From: Sphaerisporangium flaviroseum
Lineage (GTDB): Bacteria; Actinomycetota; Actinomycetes; Streptosporangiales; Streptosporangiaceae
Reading direction: 5' to 3'
Length of the DNA stretch: 64,000 nt
Assembly (NCBI RefSeq): GCF_039537005.1
Contig: NZ_BAAAZR010000017.1
Location: forward strand, 1-64,000
The notes under the pieces are model-generated. The model worked only from the letters and a program-made list of their open reading frames with translations. It did no database searches and was not told where the DNA came from. Position numbers and translations under genes: made by a program. Shown here one piece after another: positions 42,262-51,405 of this stretch; the stretch's first letter is position 1; every line of letters starts with the position of its first letter.

Positions 42262-42686
42262 GTGGCGCCCTCATTCCTTGGGGAAGGGTTCTCCGATCGC
42301 GCAGGCGAGGTGAGGTACTGCCCGACGCGCGTCACGAGCATGGCCATCTCGTAGGCGACCAGGCCGACGTCGGCGTCATGCGCGCACAGGACCGCCAGGC
42401 AGGCGCCCTCGCCCGCCACGGTCACCACCAGGTACGCCGACTTCATCGCGATGATGGTCTGGCGTACGGCTCCGCCGTTGAACCGCTCGCCGGCTCCTTG
42501 GGCGAGGCTCTGGATCCCGGCCGCCACGGCGGACAGGTGCTCGGCGTCGGACCGGGCGAGACCATGGGACGCGGCGAGCAGCAGTCCGTCGGTGGACAGG
42601 ACGATCCCGTGCTCGGCCTCCCTGACCCGCTCGACCAGGTCGTCCAGCAACCAGGTCAGGTCGGCGGGGGAAGTGGTCCTCTGCAT
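42258..42686 (-). CDS. cvnB: CvnB-like roadblock/LC7 protein
   Basis: This 142-residue protein carries the roadblock/LC7 fold: LDDLVERVREAEHGIVLSTD, GLLLAASHGLARSDAEHLSA, and AYLVVTVAGEGACLAVLCAH. It is the likely GTPase-regulating partner of CvnD. ATG 42686 (MQRTTSPADLTWLLDD) is the usual family start; a GTG/ATG 30 nt upstream is less likely. It sits 97 bp downstream of cvnA. Confidence 0.92.
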   Translation of the reverse strand: MQRTTSPADLTWLLDDLVERVREAEHGIVLSTDGLLLAASHGLARSDAEHLSAVAAGIQSLAQGAGERFNGGAVRQTIIAMKSAYLVVTVAGEGACLAVLCAHDADVGLVAYEMAMLVTRVGQYLTSPARSENPSPRNEGAT

Positions 42687-42783
42687 CACTCGCTGTCCTC
42701 TTTTACCGGCTCTCACGGTTCACTACGTCGTCTGGAACATCTGCGGCGGCCACCTGCCAGCGGTGACCCGGGCCGTCACGCTG

Positions 42784-45369
42784 CTAGCGCATCGGCGGCT
42801 CGTCGTCGTGCGGGAAGGAGTCGGGGTCCAGGCGGTGCGGCAGCCTCGCCGCTTCCGACCGGCCGCGTCGCGTGCCGTTCTGGAACGACTCCAGCAGCCG
42901 CCGGAGCTCCTCGGGGGAGCGGTCGTCGTCGTCCGCCGGGGTGGCGCCGAGCACGGCCGGCGGGTCCACCCGCAGTTCCGGGGCCAGATGCGCCTGGGCG
43001 ACCCGGCGCGGCAGTCCCGACGGCGTGTACGCGGGCGGTCCGGCGGGCGAGGGCTCCGAGGGCGGCGGGACGAAGGCGGTCTCGTTCCGGGAGGGAGGCT
43101 CGGAGCCCGGCGGGCCGGGAAAGCGCGGCCCGGAGGCCGGCGGGTCGGAAAAGCGCGGCCCGGAGGCCGGCGGGTCGGAAAAGCGCGGCCCGGAGGCCGG
43201 CGGGTCGGAAAAGCGCGGCCCGGAGGCCGGCGGGTCGGAAAAGCGCGGCTCGGAGGCCGGCGCCGCCCGGCTCGGCAGGGGAGTGCCCGCCGGATCGCCC
43301 TCGTCGCCGTCCCACCGCGGCGGCGCGGTCAGCAGCGACGGGTGGGCGTCCTCGGTCCTGCCCGCCTGGACGGGGACGTCGGCGGCCGGGTGATGCCCGC
43401 CCTGTCCGTTCTTCGTCATATCGGGAGAAGGCGGCCCGCCGGGCAGCGCCTGGGGACCGCTGACGGGTCCGGTCTCCGTGTCGAGGTCGCCATTGATCAA
43501 CTCACGCGGTATCAGGACGATGACGGTCGTGCCGCCGTACGGGGAGGCCTTCAGCGTGACCTGGATCTGGTGGCGGGAGGCCAGACGGCTGACCACGTAC
43601 AACCCCAGGCGAGGCGTGCCGGTCAGCTTGAACTCGGGCGGGTCCGCGATCCGGGCGTTGGCCGCGGCCAGGTCTTCCCGGTTCATGCCGAGACCGCGGT
43701 CCTCGATCTCGACGACGTAGCCCTTGGCGACCTCCTGGCCGCTGACCTGGACCGACGCGTACGGCGGGGAGAAGGAGACGGCGTTCTCGATCAGCTCGGC
43801 GAGCAGGTGGATGACGTCGCCGATGGCCCGGCCGGCCAGCTCGGCCTCGCCCATGGGCATCAGGGTCACCTGGGTGTAGTCCTCCACCTCGGCCAGCGCG
43901 CCGCGTACGACGTCGACCATGGGCACCGACCGCCGCCAGGCACGGCCGGGGGAGGCGCCGGACAGGACGATGAGGTTCTCGGCGTTGCGCCGCATCCGGG
44001 TGGCCAGGTGGTCGACGCGGAACAGCTCGGCCAGCTTGGCCGGCTCGGTCTCGCGCCGTTCCATGGCGTCCAGGATGGTCAGCTGCCTGTGCACCAGCGA
44101 CTGGGTGCGCCGCGCGAGGCTGAGCAGAATGGCCCGGTAGCTGCGGCGAAGCTCGGCCTGCTGGACCGCGACGCGGATGGCGGTCTCCTGGACGGTGTTG
44201 AAGGCCTGGCCGACCTGGCCGATGGCGTCGCCGCCCGCCGCGAGCGGCGGCGCCTCCGCCGCCACGTCCACATCGTCTCCGCGGCCGAGGCGTTCCACCA
44301 CGCCGGGCAGCCGCCGGCCGGCGAGCTCGAGCGCGGCGGCCCGCAGTTCCTCCAGTCGCCGTACCAGGGCTCGCGCCGTGGTGATGGACAGCACGATGGA
44401 GGCGATGACCGCAAGCAGGCCGAGACCACCCGCGAGGATCAGCCGGATGATGACGCCGGCGGCGAGCGGTGTCGCGCGATCGACGAGCGCGTCACCGCTG
44501 GTCTGGATGAGCCGGTCGAGCTGGCTGATCACGGTGCCGGCCGAGGTCTGCCAGCGGCTGGGATCGACGAACGACCGCCCGTTGGCCCACGTGCCCTGGA
44601 TGAGCTGGTCCTCCAGGCCGCGAAGGCGTTTGAAGGATTCGCTCTGTGTCAGCTGCTCGTATGCGGTCAGCTCATAAGGCGGCAATTCGGCCGCGGCTCT
44701 GGCGAGTGAGAGGCGCTGTGCGCCGACGATCTGGGTGAACTTGACACCGTCAGTTGTGCTGAGTCCACCGGTCGCCAGGGCGCCCGCCACGAATGCGTCC
44801 TCTTGCGCGAGGAGCTCTTTCGCCCGCGCCATTGCCACCAGAGTGCGGGTGTCGCGGGCGAATTCCTGGTCGTCCAAACCGGCGAGCCCGTCATAGATGT
44901 GATAGACGGACTCGACGACCTGGGTAAAAGTATCCCCGGTAGCGTAGCGATCTCCCTGACCGGCGTCAATCTTCTTGCGCAGGGCCACCAGACGCTGGAG
45001 TGAGCGGTCGGCATCGGCGATGCGCCGCATGACCAGGTCGCTCGCGGCCCGGCGCACACCGCTGTCGTCGATCACGCGGTGGAAGGCCGCGCCGGCCTTC
45101 AGGGTCTCTCGCCGCTGCGCCGTGAGAGCGCCTCTGTGCTGCTCACCCGAGGTGGGGTCGCCCATCAACACCAAGGTCAGCCGACGTTCGCGCTGCAGTT
45201 CGGTGATCAGTCGCTCCGCGGGGTGGGAGACGCTCGAGTCAAGCGTCGAGACCCACAGCAGGTTCAGGCCTTCGCGAAGGGTCACCCACGCCGCGAAGCT
45301 CCAGAGCGCGACAAGCGACAATAGGAGAGCCGTGACCTTGGCCCGGACCCGCGAGTTGTGGAAGCGCAT
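42784..45369 (-). CDS. cvnA: CvnA-like sensor kinase of a conservon
   Basis: This 861-residue protein has TM1 (VTALLLSLVALWSFAAWV), an extracytoplasmic nitrate/nitrite-sensing-like helical domain (about 40-310, with RLITELQRERRLTLVLMGD), TM2 (LILAGGLGLLAVIASIVLSI), a HAMP linker and an HATPase (ELIENAVSFSPPYASVQVSG, DRGLGMNREDLAAANARIAD, RLGLYVVSRLASRH). No classical HisKA H-box was seen, typical for CvnA. A ~200-residue Pro-rich tail includes five 10-residue repeats (SGPRFSDPPA). The start at 45369 (MRFHNSRVRAKV) precedes TM1. It heads the conservon operon. Confidence 0.92.
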   Translation of the reverse strand: MRFHNSRVRAKVTALLLSLVALWSFAAWVTLREGLNLLWVSTLDSSVSHPAERLITELQRERRLTLVLMGDPTSGEQHRGALTAQRRETLKAGAAFHRVIDDSGVRRAASDLVMRRIADADRSLQRLVALRKKIDAGQGDRYATGDTFTQVVESVYHIYDGLAGLDDQEFARDTRTLVAMARAKELLAQEDAFVAGALATGGLSTTDGVKFTQIVGAQRLSLARAAAELPPYELTAYEQLTQSESFKRLRGLEDQLIQGTWANGRSFVDPSRWQTSAGTVISQLDRLIQTSGDALVDRATPLAAGVIIRLILAGGLGLLAVIASIVLSITTARALVRRLEELRAAALELAGRRLPGVVERLGRGDDVDVAAEAPPLAAGGDAIGQVGQAFNTVQETAIRVAVQQAELRRSYRAILLSLARRTQSLVHRQLTILDAMERRETEPAKLAELFRVDHLATRMRRNAENLIVLSGASPGRAWRRSVPMVDVVRGALAEVEDYTQVTLMPMGEAELAGRAIGDVIHLLAELIENAVSFSPPYASVQVSGQEVAKGYVVEIEDRGLGMNREDLAAANARIADPPEFKLTGTPRLGLYVVSRLASRHQIQVTLKASPYGGTTVIVLIPRELINGDLDTETGPVSGPQALPGGPPSPDMTKNGQGGHHPAADVPVQAGRTEDAHPSLLTAPPRWDGDEGDPAGTPLPSRAAPASEPRFSDPPASGPRFSDPPASGPRFSDPPASGPRFSDPPASGPRFPGPPGSEPPSRNETAFVPPPSEPSPAGPPAYTPSGLPRRVAQAHLAPELRVDPPAVLGATPADDDDRSPEELRRLLESFQNGTRRGRSEAARLPHRLDPDSFPHDDEPPMR
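43121..43270 (-). repeat. 5 x 30-bp tandem repeat in the cvnA tail
   Basis: Near-identical 30-bp units start at 43121, 43151, 43181, 43211 and 43241 and encode SGPRFSDPPA on the minus strand. The near identity suggests recent slippage expansion in the disordered tail. Confidence 0.9.
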
Positions 45370-45590
45370 AACTCCATCCCCGGCCAAAGTCAGGAAACTC
45401 ACAGTACGGTTCACGGCGAATGATGCTCTGGTAACGCCGCTAAACTATGTCAAGGGTGTTGTACCACGCGGCAGACACCAATTCACCGCACGGCACCCGG
45501 AAACCCTAGCATGGAAGGAAATGGCTCCAGCAGACCTCGGTGTCAATTTTGTAAATAACAGATGTCGGATACGGCGGTTATGATGCTGCC

Positions 45591-47210
45591 TCATGTTCGT
45601 TTGGCCGACTGCCGTATCCGTAGGGTGACTCCGGGATCGCGCTGGGCGAGATTCAATGCGCCCAGAATGGCGGCACGGACAATTGCCAAAGGGATATACA
45701 GCTCCTTGTCCACCCACATGGGAGGATCGTCCCCCGCTGCGGCCGTCTGAAGGAGGAAGGCGTGACCGCCGGCGGCGGCCTCGTCACGCGCGGGTTCCTC
45801 GCGCGCCGCCCTGGACAGCAGCAGGGTCTGCATCGCGTAGGCGGTCTCCTCCGCCGTGGCGCGCCACAGGCCCCAGCCGCCGCCGGCGCGCCGGCCGGCG
45901 AGGATCCAGCGCACGGCTCTGCGCACGGCGTGTTCCGACTCCCGCCCGCCCCAGGCGTCCAGCGCCAGCACGCAGCACATCGTCGCGTAGTACGGGGAGA
46001 CGTGCCATCGGTCCGACCAGCTCCCGTCGGCGCGCTGCTGTGCGAGCAACCAGCTCTCCACCTCGCCCATGGCGGTCGCGTACCGGGGCCGGACGCCGGG
46101 ACGGCAGGTGACGTACTGCCCGAAGCAGTCGAGCACGTGCGCGTTGACCGTGGTCGAGAACCCCTGCTCGCCGTGCCAGGTCTGGAAGTGCGGGTCCGCC
46201 CGGTAGCGCCACAGGCTGCCGGGTTCCCGCGGGGCCCCGAGCAGCGCCAGCGCGTACAGCGCGACGGAGGTGGTGTCGGCGTCGGGGGGAAGCCCAGGAC
46301 CGGCCGGCGTCCCCTCCGGGCCCAGCCCGTCGCCCAGACCGGCCACGAGCGCGTCCGGTACGCGCAGCGGGACCCCGGCGCGCACCAGCCAGCTCAGCAC
46401 CCATCCGCGCTCGAACGCGGTGATGGGGACGCCGCAGGGCACGGGGCCGCCGTGCAGTCCGGCGACCGCCTCGAGATGCCGCCTGGCGGGGTGATGGGGT
46501 CGCGTCTTCCCCGCGGTGCCGAGCCACGCCGCGGTGGCCGCCGGCGAGGCCCCGATCGTCCCGGCCGGCGTGAGGGGGACCCCGCGGGCGCCGGCCGCGG
46601 CCTCGCCTGCGACCTCCAGCGCGTGGTGCAGTTTCTCCGGCAGGGCGGCGCCGGAGCGCAGCCGGGCGGCGATGACCGCCGGCTTCTGGTCGTCCATGTG
46701 CCGGGGCACGGGCAACGGCGCGGTGCCCTCCCACGCACTCAGGAGGCGCAGCGGCGATCGGGTGAGGTGGTGGAGATGCCGGTTGATGCCGCCGGTCAGG
46801 TACGGAACGATCAGCTCGATCGCCGGCATGTCGGGCAGGGGGGTGTCGAACCCCCGTCGCGACCAGCCGAAGAGCGCGTCCAGTCCTCGATCGGCGGCCG
46901 CCGCGATCCGTTCGCGGCCGCCGTGGGGGACCCCGCGCCGGAGCTCCCCGAGCAGGGCCTCGGTGGCGCTCAGAGTGGGGACCAGGGAGTAGTGGTCGTG
47001 GGATCCCCAGCCGCCGTCCGCCCGCTGGGCGCCCACCAGGTACTCCAGGCGCTCCGTGTGCCCGGTCAGCCAGGGCGCAAGGGTGACCAGCCGCCCGGTC
47101 TCGTAGATCGACGGCGAGACCTGGCCCCACGGTTGGGCGGCGAGGCCGGCCACCAGATCGCCCGCCTGCGCCACCACGTCGCCCCGCCCGGCCGTGGCGG
47201 GGTCGCTCAT
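45591..47210 (-). CDS. Class II diterpene cyclase (CPP synthase-like)
   Basis: This 539-residue protein has the alpha-barrel repeats of the squalene-hopene/class II cyclase fold: QRADGGWGSHDHYSLVPTLS near 62, QQRADGSWSDRWHVSPYYAT near 425, and AGGGWGLWRATAEETAYAMQ near 480. The acid motif at residues 310-315 is DADTTS, a variant of D-x-D-D-T in which the fourth position is Thr. The length and motif match bacterial copalyl diphosphate synthases better than squalene-hopene cyclase (about 630 residues). It would cyclise GGPP by protonation. Last of three coupled genes; ATG 47210 overlaps the upstream stop by 4 bp. Confidence 0.82.
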   Translation of the reverse strand: MSDPATAGRGDVVAQAGDLVAGLAAQPWGQVSPSIYETGRLVTLAPWLTGHTERLEYLVGAQRADGGWGSHDHYSLVPTLSATEALLGELRRGVPHGGRERIAAAADRGLDALFGWSRRGFDTPLPDMPAIELIVPYLTGGINRHLHHLTRSPLRLLSAWEGTAPLPVPRHMDDQKPAVIAARLRSGAALPEKLHHALEVAGEAAAGARGVPLTPAGTIGASPAATAAWLGTAGKTRPHHPARRHLEAVAGLHGGPVPCGVPITAFERGWVLSWLVRAGVPLRVPDALVAGLGDGLGPEGTPAGPGLPPDADTTSVALYALALLGAPREPGSLWRYRADPHFQTWHGEQGFSTTVNAHVLDCFGQYVTCRPGVRPRYATAMGEVESWLLAQQRADGSWSDRWHVSPYYATMCCVLALDAWGGRESEHAVRRAVRWILAGRRAGGGWGLWRATAEETAYAMQTLLLSRAAREEPARDEAAAGGHAFLLQTAAAGDDPPMWVDKELYIPLAIVRAAILGALNLAQRDPGVTLRIRQSAKRT

Positions 47211-48082
47211 AGCCGGCCCCAGTACTCGCCGACCTGGTAGAAGCCCGCGCAGAAGTCCATCTGGCGTTCGAGATAGTCCGCCAGTCCCCGATCGGTGTCG
47301 CGTACCGAGCCGATCAGCTCCCTGGCCTCGCCGGCGAGCACGGCGACGCGCTGGGTGAGCTCCCGATGGGTGGCCCCGAGCAGCAGGGCGTTGACACCGC
47401 CCCAGCTCACGTCCCTTTCGTAGGAGCTCAGGTCGTTGAGCAGGCGCATCACCCGCTGCACCGCCCCGCTCGCCTCGCGTGTCCGGTCGAGTCCGGCCGC
47501 CGCGCCCGGCCCCCCGCTGTGGATCCAGTGGCAGGTGAACACGAACGAGAAGCCGTGGTTGTCGGCGTTGGCGAGATACTCCTCCAGCGTGGGCGTGACG
47601 CGGGAGGTCTTCCAGTCCCACTCCCGGATCATCGCCTCCAGCATGCGCTGGAGCTCGTCCCGCCAGACCGCGCCGAGCCGGCGAAACGCCGGAGCCGGGG
47701 TCAGCTCTTCGCGGATGTCGCGGAGCATGCGGGCGAGGTCGTCCCCGTCGTCCGGCTCGGCCCCGTCGGCCACGGCCAGGCACCGGCGGGCCAGGTCGCG
47801 CACCTCGGCCGATGAGGTGTGGACGTAGTCGACGAGCCAGTCCAGGCCGAACGCCCACAGGCAGGCCTTGTTGGCCATCTTCAGCTGCTCCGCAGTGAGC
47901 CACGGCCCGCTGAACGCCATCGCCATGGACACGGTGCTGTGCAGCGCCGCGTCGAACGGCTTGGCGGAGAACAGGCCGGGATAGGCGCCGGACCACTCCT
48001 CCATGTGCCGCTGGGACTGCCCGGCCACCGCGCAGATCCTCCCGCTCTCCATGGCCGCCGGCAGGTGCGGATGAGACGCCAT
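47207..48082 (-). CDS. Class I terpene synthase
   Basis: This 291-residue single-domain protein is of the class I fold. Its Mg-binding motif is D81-WLV-D85 in AFGLDWLVDYVHTS, a D-x-x-x-D variant, and the second motif is N216-D-L-S-S220-Y-E-R-D224 (NSE/DTE class). The size and pairing with a class II cyclase fit a bacterial ent-kaurene-synthase-like enzyme that ionises the CPP-type intermediate, but the exact product cannot be read from sequence. The operon has 1-nt overlap with the P450 stop (TGATG) and 4-nt overlap with the cyclase. Confidence 0.8.
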   Translation of the reverse strand: MASHPHLPAAMESGRICAVAGQSQRHMEEWSGAYPGLFSAKPFDAALHSTVSMAMAFSGPWLTAEQLKMANKACLWAFGLDWLVDYVHTSSAEVRDLARRCLAVADGAEPDDGDDLARMLRDIREELTPAPAFRRLGAVWRDELQRMLEAMIREWDWKTSRVTPTLEEYLANADNHGFSFVFTCHWIHSGGPGAAAGLDRTREASGAVQRVMRLLNDLSSYERDVSWGGVNALLLGATHRELTQRVAVLAGEARELIGSVRDTDRGLADYLERQMDFCAGFYQVGEYWGRL

Positions 48083-49437
48083 CACCGCTCCCCGCGCCGG
48101 ATGGGAAGGAGCCCCAGCTCCACCTTTTCCCTGGGCCGCAGCGACCCGGCCGGAGCGGGCGTGAACGGCCCCCCGCCGCGCAGCACCGGACGGAACCGGC
48201 TCAGGATGGCGGCGACGATGAGCGGCGCGGCCATGTGGAACAGGTGCCGGCCGAGGCACTGGTGCGGCCCGCCGCCGAAGGGGAAGTACGCGTAGCGGTG
48301 CCGGCGCTCCTGCTCGCCGGGGGAGAAGCGCTCGGGGTCGAAGTCCTCCGGGCGGTCCCAGAACTCGTCCAGCCGGTGGGTGGCGTACGGGGTGATCAGC
48401 ACCTGCGCCCCGGCCTCGATGGGGACCCCGCGGACGAGGTCCTCCCGCTCGGCCACCCGGGGGAAGAGCCAGCCCGCCGGACGTACGCGCATCAGCTCCT
48501 GGAGGACCATCTTGGTGTAGCGCAGCTCCGGGAGGTGCGACGGCAGGACCGGGCCGGTGCCGACGACGTGCTCCACCTCGGCGCTCAGCCGGGCGGCGAC
48601 CTGTGGATGGGCGTCCAGGAGCGGCCACAGCCAGGTCAGGGTCGTTGCCGTCGACTCGGCCGCCGCTCCGTAGACGCTGACGACGTCGTCGCGGATCTGC
48701 CGCTCTTCGTTCCCCTGCCCCTGGCGGGCCTGGCACAGCACCGAGAAGACGTCCCTCCCTGGGCGGGGATGGGCCAGGGCCCCGCGGACCATCGGCAGGA
48801 CCACGTCGTCGATCGCCTCGACGGCGTCCATGAAGGCCCGGTCCCCGGGCAGCCTGACGGAGTAGGGCATGAACGGCATGAACAGCCGGAAGGCAATCGA
48901 CCTCGCGGCCCGGTCGTAGGCGGGGGACAGCCGCCGCCCCGCCTCCCGGGAGAGCCGGCCGCCGAACAGGACCTTGATCACGGTCTCGTTGACGATGTCG
49001 GCCATCTCCTCGCCCGCGTCGAACGAATGCCCCGACTCGGCGTACCCCTCAAGCTCGCCGATCCGCTCGTCGACCGTCGCGGCCATCTCGCCGGCCAGCG
49101 TGGTGACGTACCTGGCCGTGAACAGCGGTTGCAGGATGTCGCGGCTGGACTGCCAGACGGCGCCGTCGTTCAGGACGCTCTCGCCGAGCAGGCGTTGCAG
49201 AGGGCGCCAGAACATCCCCTGGCGCCGGTAGTTCTCCCAGTTGCCGCGGAGCACGTGCTGGACGTCGTCTGGATGGCTGAACAGGTAGACGGGCGACGGG
49301 CCTGCCGGCAGCCGCACGATCTCACCGGAGGCCTGCCTCCCGAGTTCGGCGAGCATGTTCACCGGGTCCCGTACGGCCTGGGGCAGCAACCGGTGGAGAG
49401 GAACAGCTCTGGCCCGCCGGGGAGCAGCGACCGACAT
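48082..49437 (-). CDS. Cytochrome P450 of the diterpene operon
   Basis: This 451-residue P450 resembles bacterial class VII/CYP-like enzymes of terpene clusters: LFSHPDDVQHVLRGNWENYR, I-helix GAAAESTATTLTWLWPLLDA (with S-T in place of the usual acid-Thr), ExxR in MVLQELMRVRPAGWLFPRVA, and heme loop FPFGGGPHQCLGRHLFHMAA. It presumably oxidises the diterpene made by the two cyclases. It is first in the operon; no ferredoxin is next to it. ATG at 49437 (MSVAAPRRARAVPLHRLLP) is chosen by family start. Confidence 0.87.
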   Translation of the reverse strand: MSVAAPRRARAVPLHRLLPQAVRDPVNMLAELGRQASGEIVRLPAGPSPVYLFSHPDDVQHVLRGNWENYRRQGMFWRPLQRLLGESVLNDGAVWQSSRDILQPLFTARYVTTLAGEMAATVDERIGELEGYAESGHSFDAGEEMADIVNETVIKVLFGGRLSREAGRRLSPAYDRAARSIAFRLFMPFMPYSVRLPGDRAFMDAVEAIDDVVLPMVRGALAHPRPGRDVFSVLCQARQGQGNEERQIRDDVVSVYGAAAESTATTLTWLWPLLDAHPQVAARLSAEVEHVVGTGPVLPSHLPELRYTKMVLQELMRVRPAGWLFPRVAEREDLVRGVPIEAGAQVLITPYATHRLDEFWDRPEDFDPERFSPGEQERRHRYAYFPFGGGPHQCLGRHLFHMAAPLIVAAILSRFRPVLRGGGPFTPAPAGSLRPREKVELGLLPIRRGER

Positions 49438-49844
49438 CGTGACGATCTCCAACCGTGTGCGATCCGGAGCGCCCGGCGTGACGGGCCTCCGTGGTCGTAC
49501 GAGGGCGGCATGGACTCGCCGACCGCACGACGATGGGGGCACACGAGCCGGGGCCGGGTCGAGCGTCGGTCCGCGAGACCACCCTCTTGCCTCGCAGCCA
49601 GCTGTCTCAAACACAATCACCGCAAAAGCCACTAGGGCGGCAATCGGTCACACTTGTGGCGGAGCGCCACATGATCAATGAAATATCACGAACCCTGACA
49701 GTGATCAACCCTTTCCGTCAGAAGCGCGTGTGTGATCGCGGACGGTGACCATGCAGGGTCCTACAGAGTTCTTACAGAAGGGTTGGAGCGCCCGGCCGCA
49801 CTCTTTCGGTGTCAGATCGAACCTGTCCCGAATCGAGGCATCCG
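49438..49844. promoter_or_regulatory. Divergent promoter region of diterpene operon and muralytic gene
   Basis: These 407 bp hold a small dyad, GTGGCG GAG CGCCAC (49656-49670), AT-richer DNA around 49670-49720 and the TACAG direct repeats described separately (49762 onward). No gene is seen. Confidence 0.45.
49762..49797 (+). promoter_or_regulatory. Shared leader motif with TACAG direct repeat (copy 1)
   Basis: TACAG at 49762 and again at 49773 (11-bp step), followed by AAGGGTTGGAGCGCC and GGCC. The same layout occurs at 51325-51358 before the twin gene. An 11-bp-spaced direct repeat upstream of cell-wall hydrolase genes recalls MtrA sites; identity of the regulator is inferred. Confidence 0.6.
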
Positions 49845-51206
49845 ATGAGTGCTCTCCCCTCGCGTCCGGCCCGAGGCGCCCGCCGGCTCGCCGGACTGAC
49901 CGTCATGGCGGCGGCCTGCAGCGTGCTGATGACGCCCACCGCCGCAATGGCGGATCCCACCCCGGCGCCGAGCGCGAAAGCCGGTGACGTCGACGCGGCC
50001 CGGGCCCTCGCTCCATGTGATCCGAACGGCCCCACTTCCACCGACTCCGCCCTCGCGACGCAGCTCAACGGCACGCTGAGAGCCAAGATGCGGGGTTACA
50101 TGTCAGCGTACCGCGTCTCCTGCGCACGGATGATCATCGAAGCCGTGCGCGACCGGGGTCTGCATCCCAGGGCCGCCGTCATCGCCGTCACCACGACGAT
50201 CGTCGAGTCGAGCATCGACAACATCAGCGAAGAGCTCGACCACGACAGCCTTGGGCTGTTCCAGCAGCGGGCCTCGTGGGGAACCAGGGCACAGCGGCTG
50301 AACCCGACCTGGGCGACCAACGCCTTTCTCAACAAGATGCTCTCGAAGTACCCGAACAACAGGTGGATGACCGAGCCGATCGGCGAGATCTGCCAGGCCG
50401 TGCAGGTGTCGGCGTATCCGGACCGCTACCAGCCGCAGGCCGGTGACGCGCAGATCATCGTCGATGCCATCTCGGCAGCCTCAGGCCCTCCCACCTTGGG
50501 TGTTCTGGACTTCTTTCTGTCCGATGACCAGGCGTCGAATGAGCACACCCGGCCGGTGATCAGTTATGGCAACAGTCCCATGGTGCCCATCGTGGGCGAC
50601 TGGGACGGTGATGGGAGTGACACTCCCAGTGCCTACAACCCGGTCAACGCGACGTTCTACATCTCCAGCAACCCCGCCACCGGTCAGGCGCAGTACACCT
50701 TGAAGTACGGCAACGCCAACTCGGTGCCGCTGGTGGGCGACTGGGACGGCGACGGCAAGGACAACATCGGCGTGCGGATGGGCAACACCTTCTACATGCG
50801 CACCAGCCCGGTCACCAGCGCCACCGAGACCACCAAGTCCATCGCCTACGGTGACGGCCCGATGACTCCCCTCATCGGCGACTGGGACGGTGATGGGAGC
50901 GACACCCCCAGTGCCTACAACCCGGCCAACGCGACGTTCTACATCTCCAACAACCCCGCCACCGGGCAGGCGCAGTACACCTTGAAGTACGGCAACGCCA
51001 ACTCGGTGCCGCTGGTGGGCGACTGGGACGGCGACGGTAAGGACAACATCGGCGTGCGGATGGACAACACCTTCTACATGCGCACCAGCCCGGTCACCAG
51101 CGCCACCGAGACCACCAAGTCCATCGCCTACGGCGGCGGCGCCGACCTCCCGGTCATCGGTGACTGGAACGGTGACGGCACCGACAGCCAGGGCATCGTC
51201 CGATAA
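49845..51206 (+). CDS. Secreted transglycosylase-like protein with five VCBS-type blades
   Basis: This 453-residue protein has a signal region (RLAGLTVMAAACSVLMTPTA). A muralytic-like domain follows (about 45-220): MIIEAVRDRGLHPRAAVIAV with TTTIVESSIDNISEELDHDS and LGLFQQRASWG, resembling lysozyme/transglycosylase folds (candidate Glu in VESS). The C-terminal ~235 residues are five DWDGDG-type calcium-binding FG-GAP/VCBS blades. The C-terminal part and terminator are nearly identical to the twin gene at 51406. ATG 49845 is set by the signal peptide and the leader spacing shared with the twin. Confidence 0.8.
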   Translation: MSALPSRPARGARRLAGLTVMAAACSVLMTPTAAMADPTPAPSAKAGDVDAARALAPCDPNGPTSTDSALATQLNGTLRAKMRGYMSAYRVSCARMIIEAVRDRGLHPRAAVIAVTTTIVESSIDNISEELDHDSLGLFQQRASWGTRAQRLNPTWATNAFLNKMLSKYPNNRWMTEPIGEICQAVQVSAYPDRYQPQAGDAQIIVDAISAASGPPTLGVLDFFLSDDQASNEHTRPVISYGNSPMVPIVGDWDGDGSDTPSAYNPVNATFYISSNPATGQAQYTLKYGNANSVPLVGDWDGDGKDNIGVRMGNTFYMRTSPVTSATETTKSIAYGDGPMTPLIGDWDGDGSDTPSAYNPANATFYISNNPATGQAQYTLKYGNANSVPLVGDWDGDGKDNIGVRMDNTFYMRTSPVTSATETTKSIAYGGGADLPVIGDWNGDGTDSQGIVR

Positions 51207-51260
51207 CCCCCACCTGACCCCCGCCCCTGTGCCGCCGTGACCGACACGGCGGCACAGGGG
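50499..51260 (+). repeat. 762-bp duplicated segment, copy 1
   Basis: From GGTGTTCTGGACTTC to the end of the terminator, this segment matches 52087-52848 with about nine substitutions by eye and no gaps. It covers the VCBS-type domain, stop codon and hairpin. Confidence 0.9.
51224..51260 (+). terminator. Perfect 16-bp hairpin terminator
   Basis: CCCCTGTGCCGCCGTG (51224-51239) pairs with CACGGCGGCACAGGGG (51245-51260) around ACCGA, 18 bp after the stop. Confidence 0.88.
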
Positions 51261-51324
51261 CGTTCTGGTGTCCACCGTTTGAAATCCCCGCCCGTGAACC
51301 GCCGGAAGCCGGCCGCCGGAAAGC

Positions 51325-51358
51325 TACAGCGGAGTTACAGAAGGATTGGAGCGCCTAG
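51325..51358 (+). promoter_or_regulatory. Shared leader motif with TACAG direct repeat (copy 2)
   Basis: TACAG at 51325 and 51336 (11-bp step), then AAGGATTGGAGCGCC and AGCC. It matches the motif at 49762-49797 and lies at nearly the same distance from its start codon (47 versus 47-48 nt). Confidence 0.6.
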
Positions 51359-51405
51359 CCGGATCCTTGTCCCACGAAAGTCGGCAGGACCGGAAAGGAA
51401 CTTTC

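Noticed and set aside
43121..43270. CRISPR-like repeats
   Set aside because: In-frame coding tandem repeat without spacers inside cvnA.
42451..44709. Plus-strand 752-codon frame over cvnA/cvnB
   Set aside because: Antisense to a complete conservon kinase; only repeat-derived order is visible.
45591..47210. Squalene-hopene cyclase
   Set aside because: Shorter than that family, paired with a class I synthase, and the acid motif is DADTTS rather than the usual D-x-D-D-T-A.
45591..47996. Single 801-residue cyclase
   Set aside because: The upstream 262 codons are out-of-frame shadow of the class I synthase; the cyclase starts at 47210 with an ATGA overlap.
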